Origin: Nitrospirae bacterium MYbinv3
GTDB taxonomy: Bacteria; Nitrospirota; Thermodesulfovibrionia; Thermodesulfovibrionales; Magnetobacteriaceae
DNA: 64,000 bases
Direction: 5' to 3'
Assembly: GCA_002753395.1 (NCBI GenBank)
Contig: PEAB01000006.1
Span: forward strand, 1 to 64,000
The translations under genes were made by a program, and so were the position numbers. A model generated the notes under the pieces. It was not told where the DNA came from. It did no database searches and worked only from the letters and a program-made list of their open reading frames with translations. Of this stretch, positions 1-7,911 are shown piece by piece. The number at the start of each line of letters is the position of its first letter. The stretch's first letter is position 1.

Positions 1-33
1 TGCGTCTATTTCTACTTGATACTGTGGTTGCAT
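1..33 (-). CDS. 5' end of a gene leaving the window (partial)
   Basis: An ATG on the minus strand at 33 is preceded by a good ribosome binding site (GGAGGC, plus-strand 39-44). It opens the peptide MQPQYQVEIDA, which continues beyond the left edge. Only eleven residues are visible, so no product can be named. It lies 24 bp downstream of the broken universal stress gene on the same strand and may have been co-transcribed with it. Confidence 0.55.
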   Translation of the reverse strand, partial: MQPQYQVEIDA

Positions 34-57
34 AACGTGCCTCCTTTTTATTTATTA

Positions 58-701
58 TTACACATTATACAACCAATTGTCTACCATATATCTTATATTG
101 TGTCGTTGTAGGGCTAGACAAACCACCGTAAAGGTTTTCAAAAGAGGTGAGCGCTTGCATATGTTTATAGCATCATGTGAGGCAACGGAGTTGTAATCTG
201 AACCGTTTACGACCAACATAACGCTCTTGCCTTTTATCTCACTGTCTTGTGGTACCATAAGGACCTTGCACTTAGCCTTGTCTATGACCTCAGATGAGAC
301 GCTGCCCATTATGAGCCTCTTTATCCCCATAAACGCCCTTCTGCCCATGACTATAAGGTCGATATTGTTTTCCTGTGCCTCATCTAATATGACATCGCTT
401 GCATTGGGATTGTTGGATATGGAGACGTCACACTTGACATTCTCCATCGTGCAGGCATCTATGACTTCATCCAAGTGTTGCTCTGATATCCTTTTCAAGC
501 TGCTCCATATACATGAGGTCGTGCAGTCTGCCTCCCTCTGGTGAGTGTACTACGCTGAAGGTGTTGACATGAAGCGCTGAAAACCTAGTCCCCCACGCCT
601 TAGCCAGCGCAATACCCTCCCTAATTGCCCCCCCTGCTGAAGACAGATGCATCTGTTGCTACCAGTATACCTCGATAACTTCCTAATGGATGGATGTCCA
701 T
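58..701 (-). pseudogene. Broken tandem universal stress protein (UspA) gene
   Basis: Three reading-frame segments on the minus strand together resemble the intact tandem UspA protein next door. The first begins at an ATG near 701 and carries RGILVATDASVFSRG, matching the paralogue's ATP-loop start. A run of seven G (628-634 on the plus strand, as C) then shifts the frame into GAIREGIALAKAW. A second shift near 480-498 moves into the frame with DLIVMGRRAFMGIKRLIMGS, the G-x2-G-x9-G(S/T) type nucleotide loop. The second UspA domain starts (SVMLVVNGSDY) but loses similarity and stops early at 58. Two frameshifts plus a truncated 3' half argue for a real pseudogene, though the homopolymer shift alone could be an assembly error. 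Confidence 0.75.
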
Positions 702-926
702 ACATAAACAGCATATAGCGTATCTTCTTTATATTCCATGGTAACTATCCCAAGCAAAGGAAGAAGGAGGACGGCTCCGCCCCCTCCCTCAGACCTCACC
801 CGCAAGGGGGCCAGCCCCCTTGACCCATTCCTGCTCAAGCTTGAACTGTGGTGCAACTATATGTGCACAGTCTACCTTAACTATCACAAGAATTTACTGT
901 GCTCTTTTAAGGAGATACCATATAGC
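702..926. repeat. Intergenic repeat mosaic between the two Usp genes
   Basis: About 719-748 matches the left end of the family C element (GTATCTTCTTTATATTCCATGG). It breaks off into about 755-842, a reverse-oriented copy of the G-rich core shared by families A and B (CCCGCAAGGGGGCCAGCCCCCTTGACCC, in parts). Neither piece has both ends. The rest shows no gene. The mosaic looks like successive insertion and deletion in this gap. Confidence 0.6.
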
Positions 927-1778
927 CTATATCTTACAAACAAGAACTGACCCCTGTGACAGAGCAACCACCCTTTCAGCCACACTTCCCATCAAGAGCC
1001 TTTCAATGCCAGTCCTTCCGTGCGAACCCATAATGGTGATATCCGTGCCAGACTCCATCGAGGCGTTGACTATGGCCTTATATGGATCGCCAACTAGCGG
1101 CAGTGTTTCAACTTTAACCCCCCGTTTGTCTGCGTTTGCCTTTACCGCGTCGAGGTGTTTTTGTGCCTCTGGTATCTTATCCTTTGATGACACCACAGAG
1201 ACAGCCAAGAAGTTTTTCACAAAAGGGCATCTGCTTGCCATATTGATTGCTTCCTGCTCGGCTGCATCACTGTACTTGGAGCCATCGGTTGCAAGCATAA
1301 TGTTTTCGCCTTTTATCTCAGTATCTTTGGGCACTACGAGTATTTTACACGGTGCGTAAGCTATGGTCTTAGCCGTCTGACTCCCAAGTACGAGCTTTTT
1401 AAGACCCGTATTGCCCCTTCTGCCCATTACTATGACGTCGGCTCTTTGCTTGACAGCCTCTTCTACTACACTCTCGTAAGCCTGTATTGACCTTCTGACT
1501 ACGATATCACACTCCACATTATCCTCAGAGGCCATCTCTCTTATATCGTCGAAGTGTTTTCTAGCAGTCTGCTCCATCTTCTCTACGTAACTGCTGCCCT
1601 CGGTCTCAAACTCAGGGTTGTATTCCAATACCCGTAGCACCGTTAGTACAGTCTTGCAAGCCCTTGCAAAGTTAATGGCCTCTTTGATTGCCCCGCGACT
1701 GTACTCCGAGCCGTCTGTGGCTAAGAGTATCGACTTCAGGTCTCCCATCAAGTTCATTCTATACTTGTCATTTACCAT
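927..1778 (-). CDS. Universal stress protein, two tandem UspA domains
   Basis: A 283-residue cytoplasmic protein made of two UspA domains. Domain 1 (about 12-150) begins KSILLATDGSEYS and ends with a nucleotide-binding loop, VMGRRGNTGLKKLVLGS. Domain 2 (about 155-283) begins NIMLATDGSKYS and ends IMGSHGRTGIERLLMGSVA. Both loops keep the G-x2-G-x9-G(S/T) pattern of ATP-binding Usp proteins. The ATG at 1778 has AGGAGG upstream. It follows the small membrane protein gene by only 2 bp, so it is probably the third gene of a TSUP-DUF1634-Usp unit. The role in stress endurance is by family; what it senses here is unknown. Confidence 0.9.
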   Translation of the reverse strand: MVNDKYRMNLMGDLKSILLATDGSEYSRGAIKEAINFARACKTVLTVLRVLEYNPEFETEGSSYVEKMEQTARKHFDDIREMASEDNVECDIVVRRSIQAYESVVEEAVKQRADVIVMGRRGNTGLKKLVLGSQTAKTIAYAPCKILVVPKDTEIKGENIMLATDGSKYSDAAEQEAINMASRCPFVKNFLAVSVVSSKDKIPEAQKHLDAVKANADKRGVKVETLPLVGDPYKAIVNASMESGTDITIMGSHGRTGIERLLMGSVAERVVALSQGSVLVCKI

Positions 1779-1780
1779 GA

Positions 1781-2197
1781 TTAGTGTCCTCCTGTTCTGA
1801 ATACACCTGATGCCGCAAGTATCAATACCAAAACCTCAATAAGAACAATTACCCCATATATGGGGTCTTTTTTTCTAAAGAAGATCGGTATGATAGACAA
1901 TAAACATACGATGGTTACACCGCCTAAAAAGGCTATCCCTACGAAGTTGAGAAAATCACCCTTGTTAAGTAAATGTATCCATGCCCAACCTGCATGTATA
2001 CCGGTTTTTTCAAGATAATCATGTACGGGCAGACTCCACAACTTTGGCAGATCATCTACAGGTACAAATGGTGAGAAAATACCAGTTATATAAACCAAAA
2101 AAGAAATAAACAATATTACAATGCCAACTTTCATTCCTATGTCGAGGAGTTTGGCATATCTCAATTGTTCTTCCGTAGCAGCCTGTTTTTTTTCCAA
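1781..2197 (-). CDS. DUF1634-like small membrane protein
   Basis: A 138-residue protein with a charged N-terminus (MEKKQAATEEQLRYAKLLDIG) and three predicted membrane helices: about 22-44 (VGIVILFISFLVYITGIF), 84-106 (NFVGIAFLGGVTIVCLL) and 115-133 (YGVIVLIEVLVLILAASG). An extracytoplasmic loop contains WSLPVHDYLEKTGIHAGWAW. Proteins of this type (DUF1634) often sit beside TSUP transporters, and here the gene lies between a TSUP gene and a Usp gene on the same strand. The family assignment is from memory of pattern and context, not from a search. The function is unknown; an accessory role for the transporter is the simplest inference. Confidence 0.65.
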   Translation of the reverse strand: MEKKQAATEEQLRYAKLLDIGMKVGIVILFISFLVYITGIFSPFVPVDDLPKLWSLPVHDYLEKTGIHAGWAWIHLLNKGDFLNFVGIAFLGGVTIVCLLSIIPIFFRKKDPIYGVIVLIEVLVLILAASGVFRTGGH

Positions 2198-2244
2198 CTT
2201 CTTTGTCCTCCTTATATTTATTTAGCTTTTCGTATTAATTGTCG

Positions 2245-3207
2245 TTATTTCCATATACCCAACCCCTTAAGAAGGGCACGCAGGCCTGCAAAGAAAAGCA
2301 AGAATATGACTATATACCGTATAGCAGCGGGTTTTGTCTTTGTCAGTATCTTTACACCAACCATTGAACCTAACATAACACCAAGTATCGATGGCACTAC
2401 CATCATAGGTATAACAGCGCCGTTATTAATGTATATCCAAGCGGCAGAGGTATCGGTTATTGATAAGAGAAACTTACTTGATGAGACCGCTACCTTTAGA
2501 GGCGCACCTAATAACAGGTTCAAAACTGGTACATTTGCCCAGCCGGCGCCAATGCCAAACATACCGGCCATTATGCCAATGAGCACAAAGAGGGCTAATC
2601 CCAGGGGAGTCCTGTGTATCTTCCAGTTAATATCCTGTCCCGTCGAGACCTCGTGATAGATCCCGTTTATCCGTAATGCAGTGGACAGGGCGTCGGCCTC
2701 TTTCACCTCTGGAAACTCAGCCTTCTTTGCCTTAAGTATTATTACAACGATTCCCAATATGCAGACGCCTAAAGCTGTCTGAATAACGTTTGCCGGCAAT
2801 GCTAGCCCAATCATCGCCCCTGCAATAGCACATGCCGACGCAATTACTCCCACAGGCAAGGAAAGCCTTAGATCAGCCATACCTTTTTTTAATAATCCAG
2901 GACCTGCTGCCAACGCCCCTGCCAATGCCACTATAAGACCAGTCCCCCTTACAAAATCAAGGTTGAAGGGGAAAAAGCCTCCCACAATGGGTACAAATAA
3001 AGTCCCTCCGCCTAAACCACCTAAAACAGCCACTATTCCCAATACAAACGTTAGTACAAACAACCCAAGCGGCCATAACCACCACGCAACCGTGCTTCCC
3101 TTCTCTATGACATCGCCCCCCGGAGGCCCAGCGAATGAAGTCGAGACAATACCTAACATTAAAGCACCAATTGCTAGTAGTAAAAACGCTTTCTTGACTA
3201 ATGACAT
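2245..3207 (-). CDS. TSUP family (TauE/SafE) membrane transporter
   Basis: A 320-residue integral membrane protein with a cleavable-looking N-terminal segment (MSLVKKAFLLLAIGALMLGIVSTSFA) followed by about eight membrane helices. Two half-repeats each hold a glycine-rich stretch typical of the TSUP/TauE-SafE family: GGLGGGTLFVPIVGGFFP near 65-82 and GIMAGMFGIGAGWANVPVLN near 215-235. Family members export or import sulfite, sulfoacetate, thiosulfate or other small anions across the inner membrane; the substrate here cannot be read from sequence. It is the first gene of the minus-strand unit with the DUF1634-like and Usp genes. Confidence 0.85.
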   Translation of the reverse strand: MSLVKKAFLLLAIGALMLGIVSTSFAGPPGGDVIEKGSTVAWWLWPLGLFVLTFVLGIVAVLGGLGGGTLFVPIVGGFFPFNLDFVRGTGLIVALAGALAAGPGLLKKGMADLRLSLPVGVIASACAIAGAMIGLALPANVIQTALGVCILGIVVIILKAKKAEFPEVKEADALSTALRINGIYHEVSTGQDINWKIHRTPLGLALFVLIGIMAGMFGIGAGWANVPVLNLLLGAPLKVAVSSSKFLLSITDTSAAWIYINNGAVIPMMVVPSILGVMLGSMVGVKILTKTKPAAIRYIVIFLLFFAGLRALLKGLGIWK

Positions 3208-3271
3208 ACTCTGTTAACCTCCGTTTGTTTTCAATAACGATTAACTCGTCTATAAACGTTAATTGTAACAT

Positions 3272-3779
3272 AGCGTATCATAAATAATCTACAAGTACAT
3301 AATAGACACATAGCTATATAAAGGCTGACATTGTGATATGTTACATATGATACATAGGCAGCATTATTTTGTCGTATATACTTACCTCTGCAGGACTACC
3401 CAAAGATTAAAGGATTTACAGGAAATTATACTCTTGCACTTTTTTGTAAACCAGCATTTTATGTAGCTCTTGAAAATAGATTCCCACTTTCGCGGGAATG
3501 ACAGCAAATAGCGTTTTCGGCTGTTCTATGCCTGCCCCTGACCTAAACAGGGGTCATTCCTGCGAAAGCAGGAATCCAGAAAGTACAAAACTACAGCAGG
3601 AAAGAGATTTTAATTAATCCTGGTAATCCCTTAATCCGTTAAATCGTGGTTCAGACATGTTTTATTGTAACCAGATGGAACTTGTCATGCTCTTGGGGTA
3701 TATTTCATCCAAGTAACAACATTATAAGAGGCGGATATGTCATAGAGATAAATAAGGAATAGGGAGGTGTGTGAGGAAA
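3272..3779. repeat. Intergenic region with REP-like hairpins and a family D repeat
   Basis: No gene is seen in this 508-bp gap. At about 3478-3580 there are two hairpins, ATTCCCACTTTCGCGGGAAT and ATTCCTGCGAAAGCAGGAAT, separated by a third short one (GCCCCTGACCTAAACAGGGG). These are the hairpins found inside family C elements, here without the family C ends. At about 3603-3658 is a reverse copy of family D (core AATCCGTTAAATCGTGGTTC), also seen near 15830, 36510 and 61740. Confidence 0.7.
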
Positions 3780-4634
3780 TCATTGCATGAGGCTTTTGAG
3801 TATCTCTTTCGTGTGGTTAAACACGATGAAGTGGCCGCCGTTGTCAATCATATGTCCCTGGCAGTTTGGGAAGGTTTTTATAAGGTCTCTAGCCATCTGC
3901 GGGGGGACGATGGAGTCCTCAAGACCGTGCCAAAGTAAGACCGGCACCTTTATGTCCTTGGGGCTAAACCCCCACGGTTGAGACAGTATCTCTATATCCT
4001 GAGCGTAGCCGTTGGCGCCGCCTCGGATCGACTCTGACAGGTCAGCCATCATCATAGACCGTATGTCGGGACGGTTTAGGACTTCTTTATCGGCCTTGGG
4101 TAAGCTTAAAAGAAAGTTTTCAAGTATACCTTCTACATAAAAGCTCAACATGGGACCCATTAGAGAAAGTGCTCCACGAACAAGCCAGGGGGCGTACTTG
4201 GCCGCAGAAAACGCGCAGCCAGCGGTTAGATTCACATCCATCGGATTGCCGGAGATATCACCAAGGCTGCTTACCAAGGCAATTGCACTGAGACGTTGAG
4301 GATATGCGTGTGCGCAGGCTAGGGCATAGGGACCGCCACCAGATATCCCGATTATTGCAAAACGCTCAATATCAAGTACCTGTGCAACATCCAACACGTC
4401 CTGGGGCCAGTCATTCAATGTCCTGCCCGGCATATCGGTTGAGAGCCCATAGCCAGGTCTTTCCAACGTTATGAGCCTGATATCAGCAGTCTTAAGCAGA
4501 TCTATATCTGGGGGATGCTGGAAACGCGACCCTGGTATGCCATGAAAGAAAAACACCGGTTTACCATGAGGCTTCCCATAGTGCCTGAAACCAATGTCTC
4601 TTCCATCTCTCAACTTAATTAGTGCATTATTCAT
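3780..4634 (-). CDS. Alpha/beta hydrolase
   Basis: A 284-residue alpha/beta-hydrolase-fold enzyme. The oxyanion segment FFFHGIPGSRF is near 28-38. The nucleophile elbow GISGGGPYA is near 97-105, with the catalytic serine in the G-x-S-x-G pattern. The acid is probably in LLWHGLEDSIVPP near 233-245 and the base histidine in NGGHFIVF near 265-272. The complete triad suggests an active esterase, lipase or lactonase-type enzyme; the substrate is not predictable. No signal peptide is seen. It stands alone between repeats, so context gives no help. Confidence 0.85.
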   Translation of the reverse strand: MNNALIKLRDGRDIGFRHYGKPHGKPVFFFHGIPGSRFQHPPDIDLLKTADIRLITLERPGYGLSTDMPGRTLNDWPQDVLDVAQVLDIERFAIIGISGGGPYALACAHAYPQRLSAIALVSSLGDISGNPMDVNLTAGCAFSAAKYAPWLVRGALSLMGPMLSFYVEGILENFLLSLPKADKEVLNRPDIRSMMMADLSESIRGGANGYAQDIEILSQPWGFSPKDIKVPVLLWHGLEDSIVPPQMARDLIKTFPNCQGHMIDNGGHFIVFNHTKEILKSLMQ

Positions 4635-4873
4635 ATTCTAATATATATAAAAAGCATTAAGTACGGAATTTAAGCATAACCAATAACAACCTTACGGTAA
4701 TATGAAGATTCCCCTGTGTGCATAAGAAAACTGCTAACGTAGGAAAACACAACGCACTACTTTCTATTACTCTAGCTATTACTTTGGACGACGATTCTAT
4801 TCCTAACTGTTTGATAAAGACTAAACACCTTGTCCTGACAAAAACAGTTCAAGGCATATAGAAGGTAAAGGGT
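4635..4873. other. Intergenic region, little recognised
   Basis: No gene is seen. GTGTGCATAAGAAA at about 4718-4731 resembles the family A terminal repeat and may be a solo end. The rest shows nothing recognisable. Confidence 0.4.
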
Positions 4874-5788
4874 CTAAATATACGTAAGCCAGGAGCTGTA
4901 CTTATCAACCAATCCGTGGACGGTGTCAAAGAATATCTTTTGAAGCTGCTGCGTCACTTTGCCAGGTTTCCCGATGCCTATTGTGCGGTTATCAACCTCC
5001 CTGATAGGTGTAATCTCGGCAGCCGTGCCACTAAAAAAAGCCTCGTCGGAGATATAGAGCTCATCTCTCGTAAAGCGTCTCTCTTCTAATTGTATGCCTT
5101 CATCTTTGGCGATCTTCATTATGCTATCTCTGGTGATACCCTCAAGTATTGATGTTAGCGGCGTCGTCTTGATACTCGCATTTCGTACTATAAAGATGTT
5201 TTCTCCTGCACCCTCTGAGACGTACCCCTCGGTATCAAGTAACAGGGCCTCATCAAACCCTAGACCTATCGCCTCTCTCTTGGCCAGTTGTGAGTTTACG
5301 TAATAACCGCTGACCTTACCGCGAGACATGTTTGAGTTAACATGGTTCCTTATAAAAGATGACGTCTTCACCCTGATACCATTTTTAACGCCGTCCTCAC
5401 CGAGATATGACCCCCACTCCCAGGCCGATACAGACACATTTATAGGGTTCCCTTTTGCATAAAGCCCCATTGCTCCATAGCCTATATACACAAACGGTCT
5501 GATGTAGCACTCCTGAAGCCCGTTTACTCTTACACAATCTACTATGGCCTTTTCAACGTCTTGCTTAGAAAACGGTATCTCCATTTGAAATATATACGCT
5601 GAGTCAAAAAGCCTGTGCACATGTTCGCGTAACCTAAAGATCGCCGGTCCCTTTGGTGTCTTATAACAACGGATACCTTCAAACACGCCTAGCCCATATT
5701 GCAACGTGTGTGTCAACACATGCACCTTGGCATCGTCCCAATCTACCAGTTCACCATCCATCCATATCTTTTCAGTCTTGTTTACCAT
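4874..5788 (-). CDS. ilvE: Branched-chain-amino-acid aminotransferase
   Basis: A class IV PLP aminotransferase that reversibly transfers an amino group between glutamate and the 2-oxo acids of valine, leucine and isoleucine. Visible signatures are LQYGLGVFEGIRCY near the N-terminus, the PLP-lysine region SRGKVSGYYVNSQLAKREA, and the family signature EGAGENIFIV with LTSILEGITRDSIM. Starting at MVNKTEKIW gives 304 residues, the usual IlvE length. An in-frame ATG lies three codons upstream (5797) and the frame stays open to 5890, but the extra 5' stretch reads into repeat-like sequence and lacks family similarity. No strong ribosome binding site separates the two ATGs. Confidence 0.93.
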   Translation of the reverse strand: MVNKTEKIWMDGELVDWDDAKVHVLTHTLQYGLGVFEGIRCYKTPKGPAIFRLREHVHRLFDSAYIFQMEIPFSKQDVEKAIVDCVRVNGLQECYIRPFVYIGYGAMGLYAKGNPINVSVSAWEWGSYLGEDGVKNGIRVKTSSFIRNHVNSNMSRGKVSGYYVNSQLAKREAIGLGFDEALLLDTEGYVSEGAGENIFIVRNASIKTTPLTSILEGITRDSIMKIAKDEGIQLEERRFTRDELYISDEAFFSGTAAEITPIREVDNRTIGIGKPGKVTQQLQKIFFDTVHGLVDKYSSWLTYI

Positions 5789-5865
5789 ATGCTTCATATT
5801 AAAGCATTTATTTGTTTTAAATGTCAAGTGGCCAGAGCACCTGCAGGCACCTGAATGCACAAGAA

Positions 5866-6080
5866 ATTCATGGGGATAAGAAATATACATAAAGGGGTCA
5901 ATGGGACTGGTCCCCTTGTGGGAGGGTCTAGGGAGGCAGGATTGATAAAGCCGCTTCCTACGGTCACTAGGCCTCCTTATTTATTTTCACTGCTGTTAAG
6001 TTAACAGCAGTATGGCTCACCCCTTCCCTTGCGGAGGGGTCTTAAGTAGGGGTGCGAACCCTGTGTCAGTAGGCAAAGCC
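5866..6080. repeat. Family A/B core fragment with a near-perfect palindrome
   Basis: About 5866-5985 contains a degenerate family A copy: a GCACAAGAAATTCATGGGG-like end, then GGGGTCAATGGGACTGGTCCCCTTG and the arm with GAAGCGGC-type sequence also seen near 38700 and 55580. At 5989-6011 there is a perfect palindrome with 11-bp arms (ACTGCTGTTAA) around one G. Its arms resemble the ends of family B, so it may be two family B ends fused by deletion. More core-like sequence (CCCTTGCGGAGGGGTCT) follows to about 6065. Confidence 0.6.
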
Positions 6081-6263
6081 CTCCGTTCTAAATACATACG
6101 GGTGAACTATGATGACAATGTCAGTCGTGGGCAACTTAAGATGTTAGCTGGGTTCATAATTTCTTCAAATTCTTTGTGTATCATTCTAGTATAATATGCA
6201 ATACGATTATGCTAAAAAGTTTCTCACGTAGTGGGACTATATTTAACAAGGAGGGCAGTTGTT

Positions 6264-6653
6264 GTGAAAAATGTTGTTTTAGGTATTGTGTTGGTGCTGC
6301 TAGTGGCAGGGACTGGGTTTGCCAAGAACCTTGAGGTTGAAAAAAAGGCAGGCGATTATACACTCAAGATAACGATGGATAATAACCCGCCAATCGTTGG
6401 AGACAATAACATTACCGTCGAGGTAAAGGACTCCACAGGTAAATCTGTTACTGATGCCAAGGTAATGATTGACTACTCCATGCCTGCCATGCCGGGTATG
6501 CCTGCAATGAACTACAAGACAGACGCCAAATATGACGCTGGTACGTACAAGGCCGTTATGACACTCTCGATGGCTGGCTCATGGAATATCTCGGTTAAGG
6601 TTGCTCATAGCCATAAGAGGGTAAAGGCCAAGATTAATGTTGATGCCAAGTAG
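6264..6653 (+). CDS. Exported YtkA-like domain protein of the efflux operon
   Basis: A small exported protein of 129 residues. The GTG at 6264 is chosen because AAGGAGG lies at 6248-6254 and the product then begins with a clear signal peptide (VKNVVLGIVLVLLVAGTGFAKN). The mature part is a single beta-sandwich-like domain, with KITMDNNPPIVGDNNITVEVKD and a methionine-rich loop (MPAMPGMPAM), resembling the YtkA/FixH-type domain often found beside copper and heavy-metal efflux genes. The methionine-rich loop could bind copper(I) or silver, which is inference. It overlaps the start of the TolC-family gene, so translation is probably coupled. Confidence 0.75.
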   Translation: MKNVVLGIVLVLLVAGTGFAKNLEVEKKAGDYTLKITMDNNPPIVGDNNITVEVKDSTGKSVTDAKVMIDYSMPAMPGMPAMNYKTDAKYDAGTYKAVMTLSMAGSWNISVKVAHSHKRVKAKINVDAK

Positions 6654-7911
6654 GCATAGTCTTCTTGTGTGGATTATGATGACAGGGCTTCTTCTGCTTG
6701 CCATGCCGCTGTATGGGGAGGATTTGACGATGGATTCACTTATAAGAGAGGCCCTGCAAAACAATCACGACGTGCTCATGGCAGAGTCAAAGGTGTACAC
6801 CTCAACTTTTAGAACGCCTCAGGCATCAACCCTGCCTGACCCAATGGTCATGTTTGGATATCAGAACGAGGGCTGGGACCGATACTCCTACGGACAGATG
6901 AGTGGGGCACAGTGGATGTTTTCGGTATCACAGATGTTTCCATTCCCCGGCAAACTCGAACTAAAGGAGCAGATGACCATCAAAGACACGGAGGTGCTTC
7001 AGTCCGTAGTGCGCAGCGTCAGGTTAAAGACCGTCGCCAAGGTAAAGGAACTCTATTACGACCTGTTTCTTACCTACAAGAACATTGGTCTTATTCAGGA
7101 CAAGATAACCCTGTTTTCCAGGATAGAGGATGCAGCGCTGTCGCGGTACTCATCGGGTATGGGACTGCAGGTAGATGTGCTAATGGCACAGACGGAGAAA
7201 TACATGCTCATCGAAAAGCAAGAGATGGAAAGACAGAAGATTCACGCCATCGAGGGGATGCTCAACTCAACGCTTGGACGACAGGAAATAAACACGCCAA
7301 TTGCCAGACCTCGTAATATTAATTACAGCACATACCCCTGGTCAATGGATGAGGTAATCAAGACGGCCATTGAGACCTCGCCTGATATCATGTCAAAGAC
7401 TAAAGAGACAGAGGCAGCAAAGGTCAAGGTCGCTATGGCCCAGAGGGAATACTACCCAGATATCAACGTAAATGCCTCAGTAGCAAAAAGGGGCGGAGAG
7501 TTTAAGGACATGTGGAGCCTTACGGCCACGGTCAATGTCCCAATCTTTTACAAGACAAAGCAGAGGATGGCCGTATCGGAGGCAAACTCAGCGCTCTCAG
7601 AGGTACAACACGACATAGATGCCTTAAAAGCCATGATTGCTTCTACTATCAGGGAGAACTACTCCATGCTCAAGACTGCCGAGAAGCTGATACAGCTTTA
7701 CAAAAATGCACTGATACCACGCACCTACCAAGACTTTGAACTAGCCCTCAACGGATACGTAACTGGAAAGATTGAGGCCATGACCGTGGTTACGCGTCTT
7801 AAAGCCCTCTTAGATTATGATATCCTGTACTGGCGGCAGTTTGTAGAGCGTGAAAAGGCAATAGCCAGACTTGAGGCCATTGCACCATCTGCAGGAGGTC
7901 AAGACGGATGA
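6637..7911 (+). CDS. TolC family outer membrane efflux protein
   Basis: A 424-residue TolC-family protein that would form the outer membrane channel of a tripartite efflux system. A signal peptide (LLVWIMMTGLLLLAMPLYGED) is followed by two repeated long-helix regions, about 30-220 and 225-420. Typical residues include LPDPMVMFGYQNE, the FSVSQMFPFPGKLELK strand, YYDLFLTYKNI, and in the second repeat YYPDINVNASVAKRGGEF and NVPIFYKTKQRMAVSEA. The family is closest in feel to CusC-like heavy-metal channels. The start overlaps the preceding gene by 17 bp (a second ATG lies at 6643), and the stop overlaps the adaptor gene by 4 bp. Confidence 0.88.
   Translation: MLMPSRHSLLVWIMMTGLLLLAMPLYGEDLTMDSLIREALQNNHDVLMAESKVYTSTFRTPQASTLPDPMVMFGYQNEGWDRYSYGQMSGAQWMFSVSQMFPFPGKLELKEQMTIKDTEVLQSVVRSVRLKTVAKVKELYYDLFLTYKNIGLIQDKITLFSRIEDAALSRYSSGMGLQVDVLMAQTEKYMLIEKQEMERQKIHAIEGMLNSTLGRQEINTPIARPRNINYSTYPWSMDEVIKTAIETSPDIMSKTKETEAAKVKVAMAQREYYPDINVNASVAKRGGEFKDMWSLTATVNVPIFYKTKQRMAVSEANSALSEVQHDIDALKAMIASTIRENYSMLKTAEKLIQLYKNALIPRTYQDFELALNGYVTGKIEAMTVVTRLKALLDYDILYWRQFVEREKAIARLEAIAPSAGGQDG

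Noticed and set aside
820-1359. Plus-strand open frame over the universal stress gene
   Set aside because: It lies opposite a strongly supported UspA gene with clear ATP-loop motifs, and the translation has no recognisable features.
6012-6194. Small open frame upstream of the efflux operon
   Set aside because: It reads through a degenerate family A/B core and has no family-like features.
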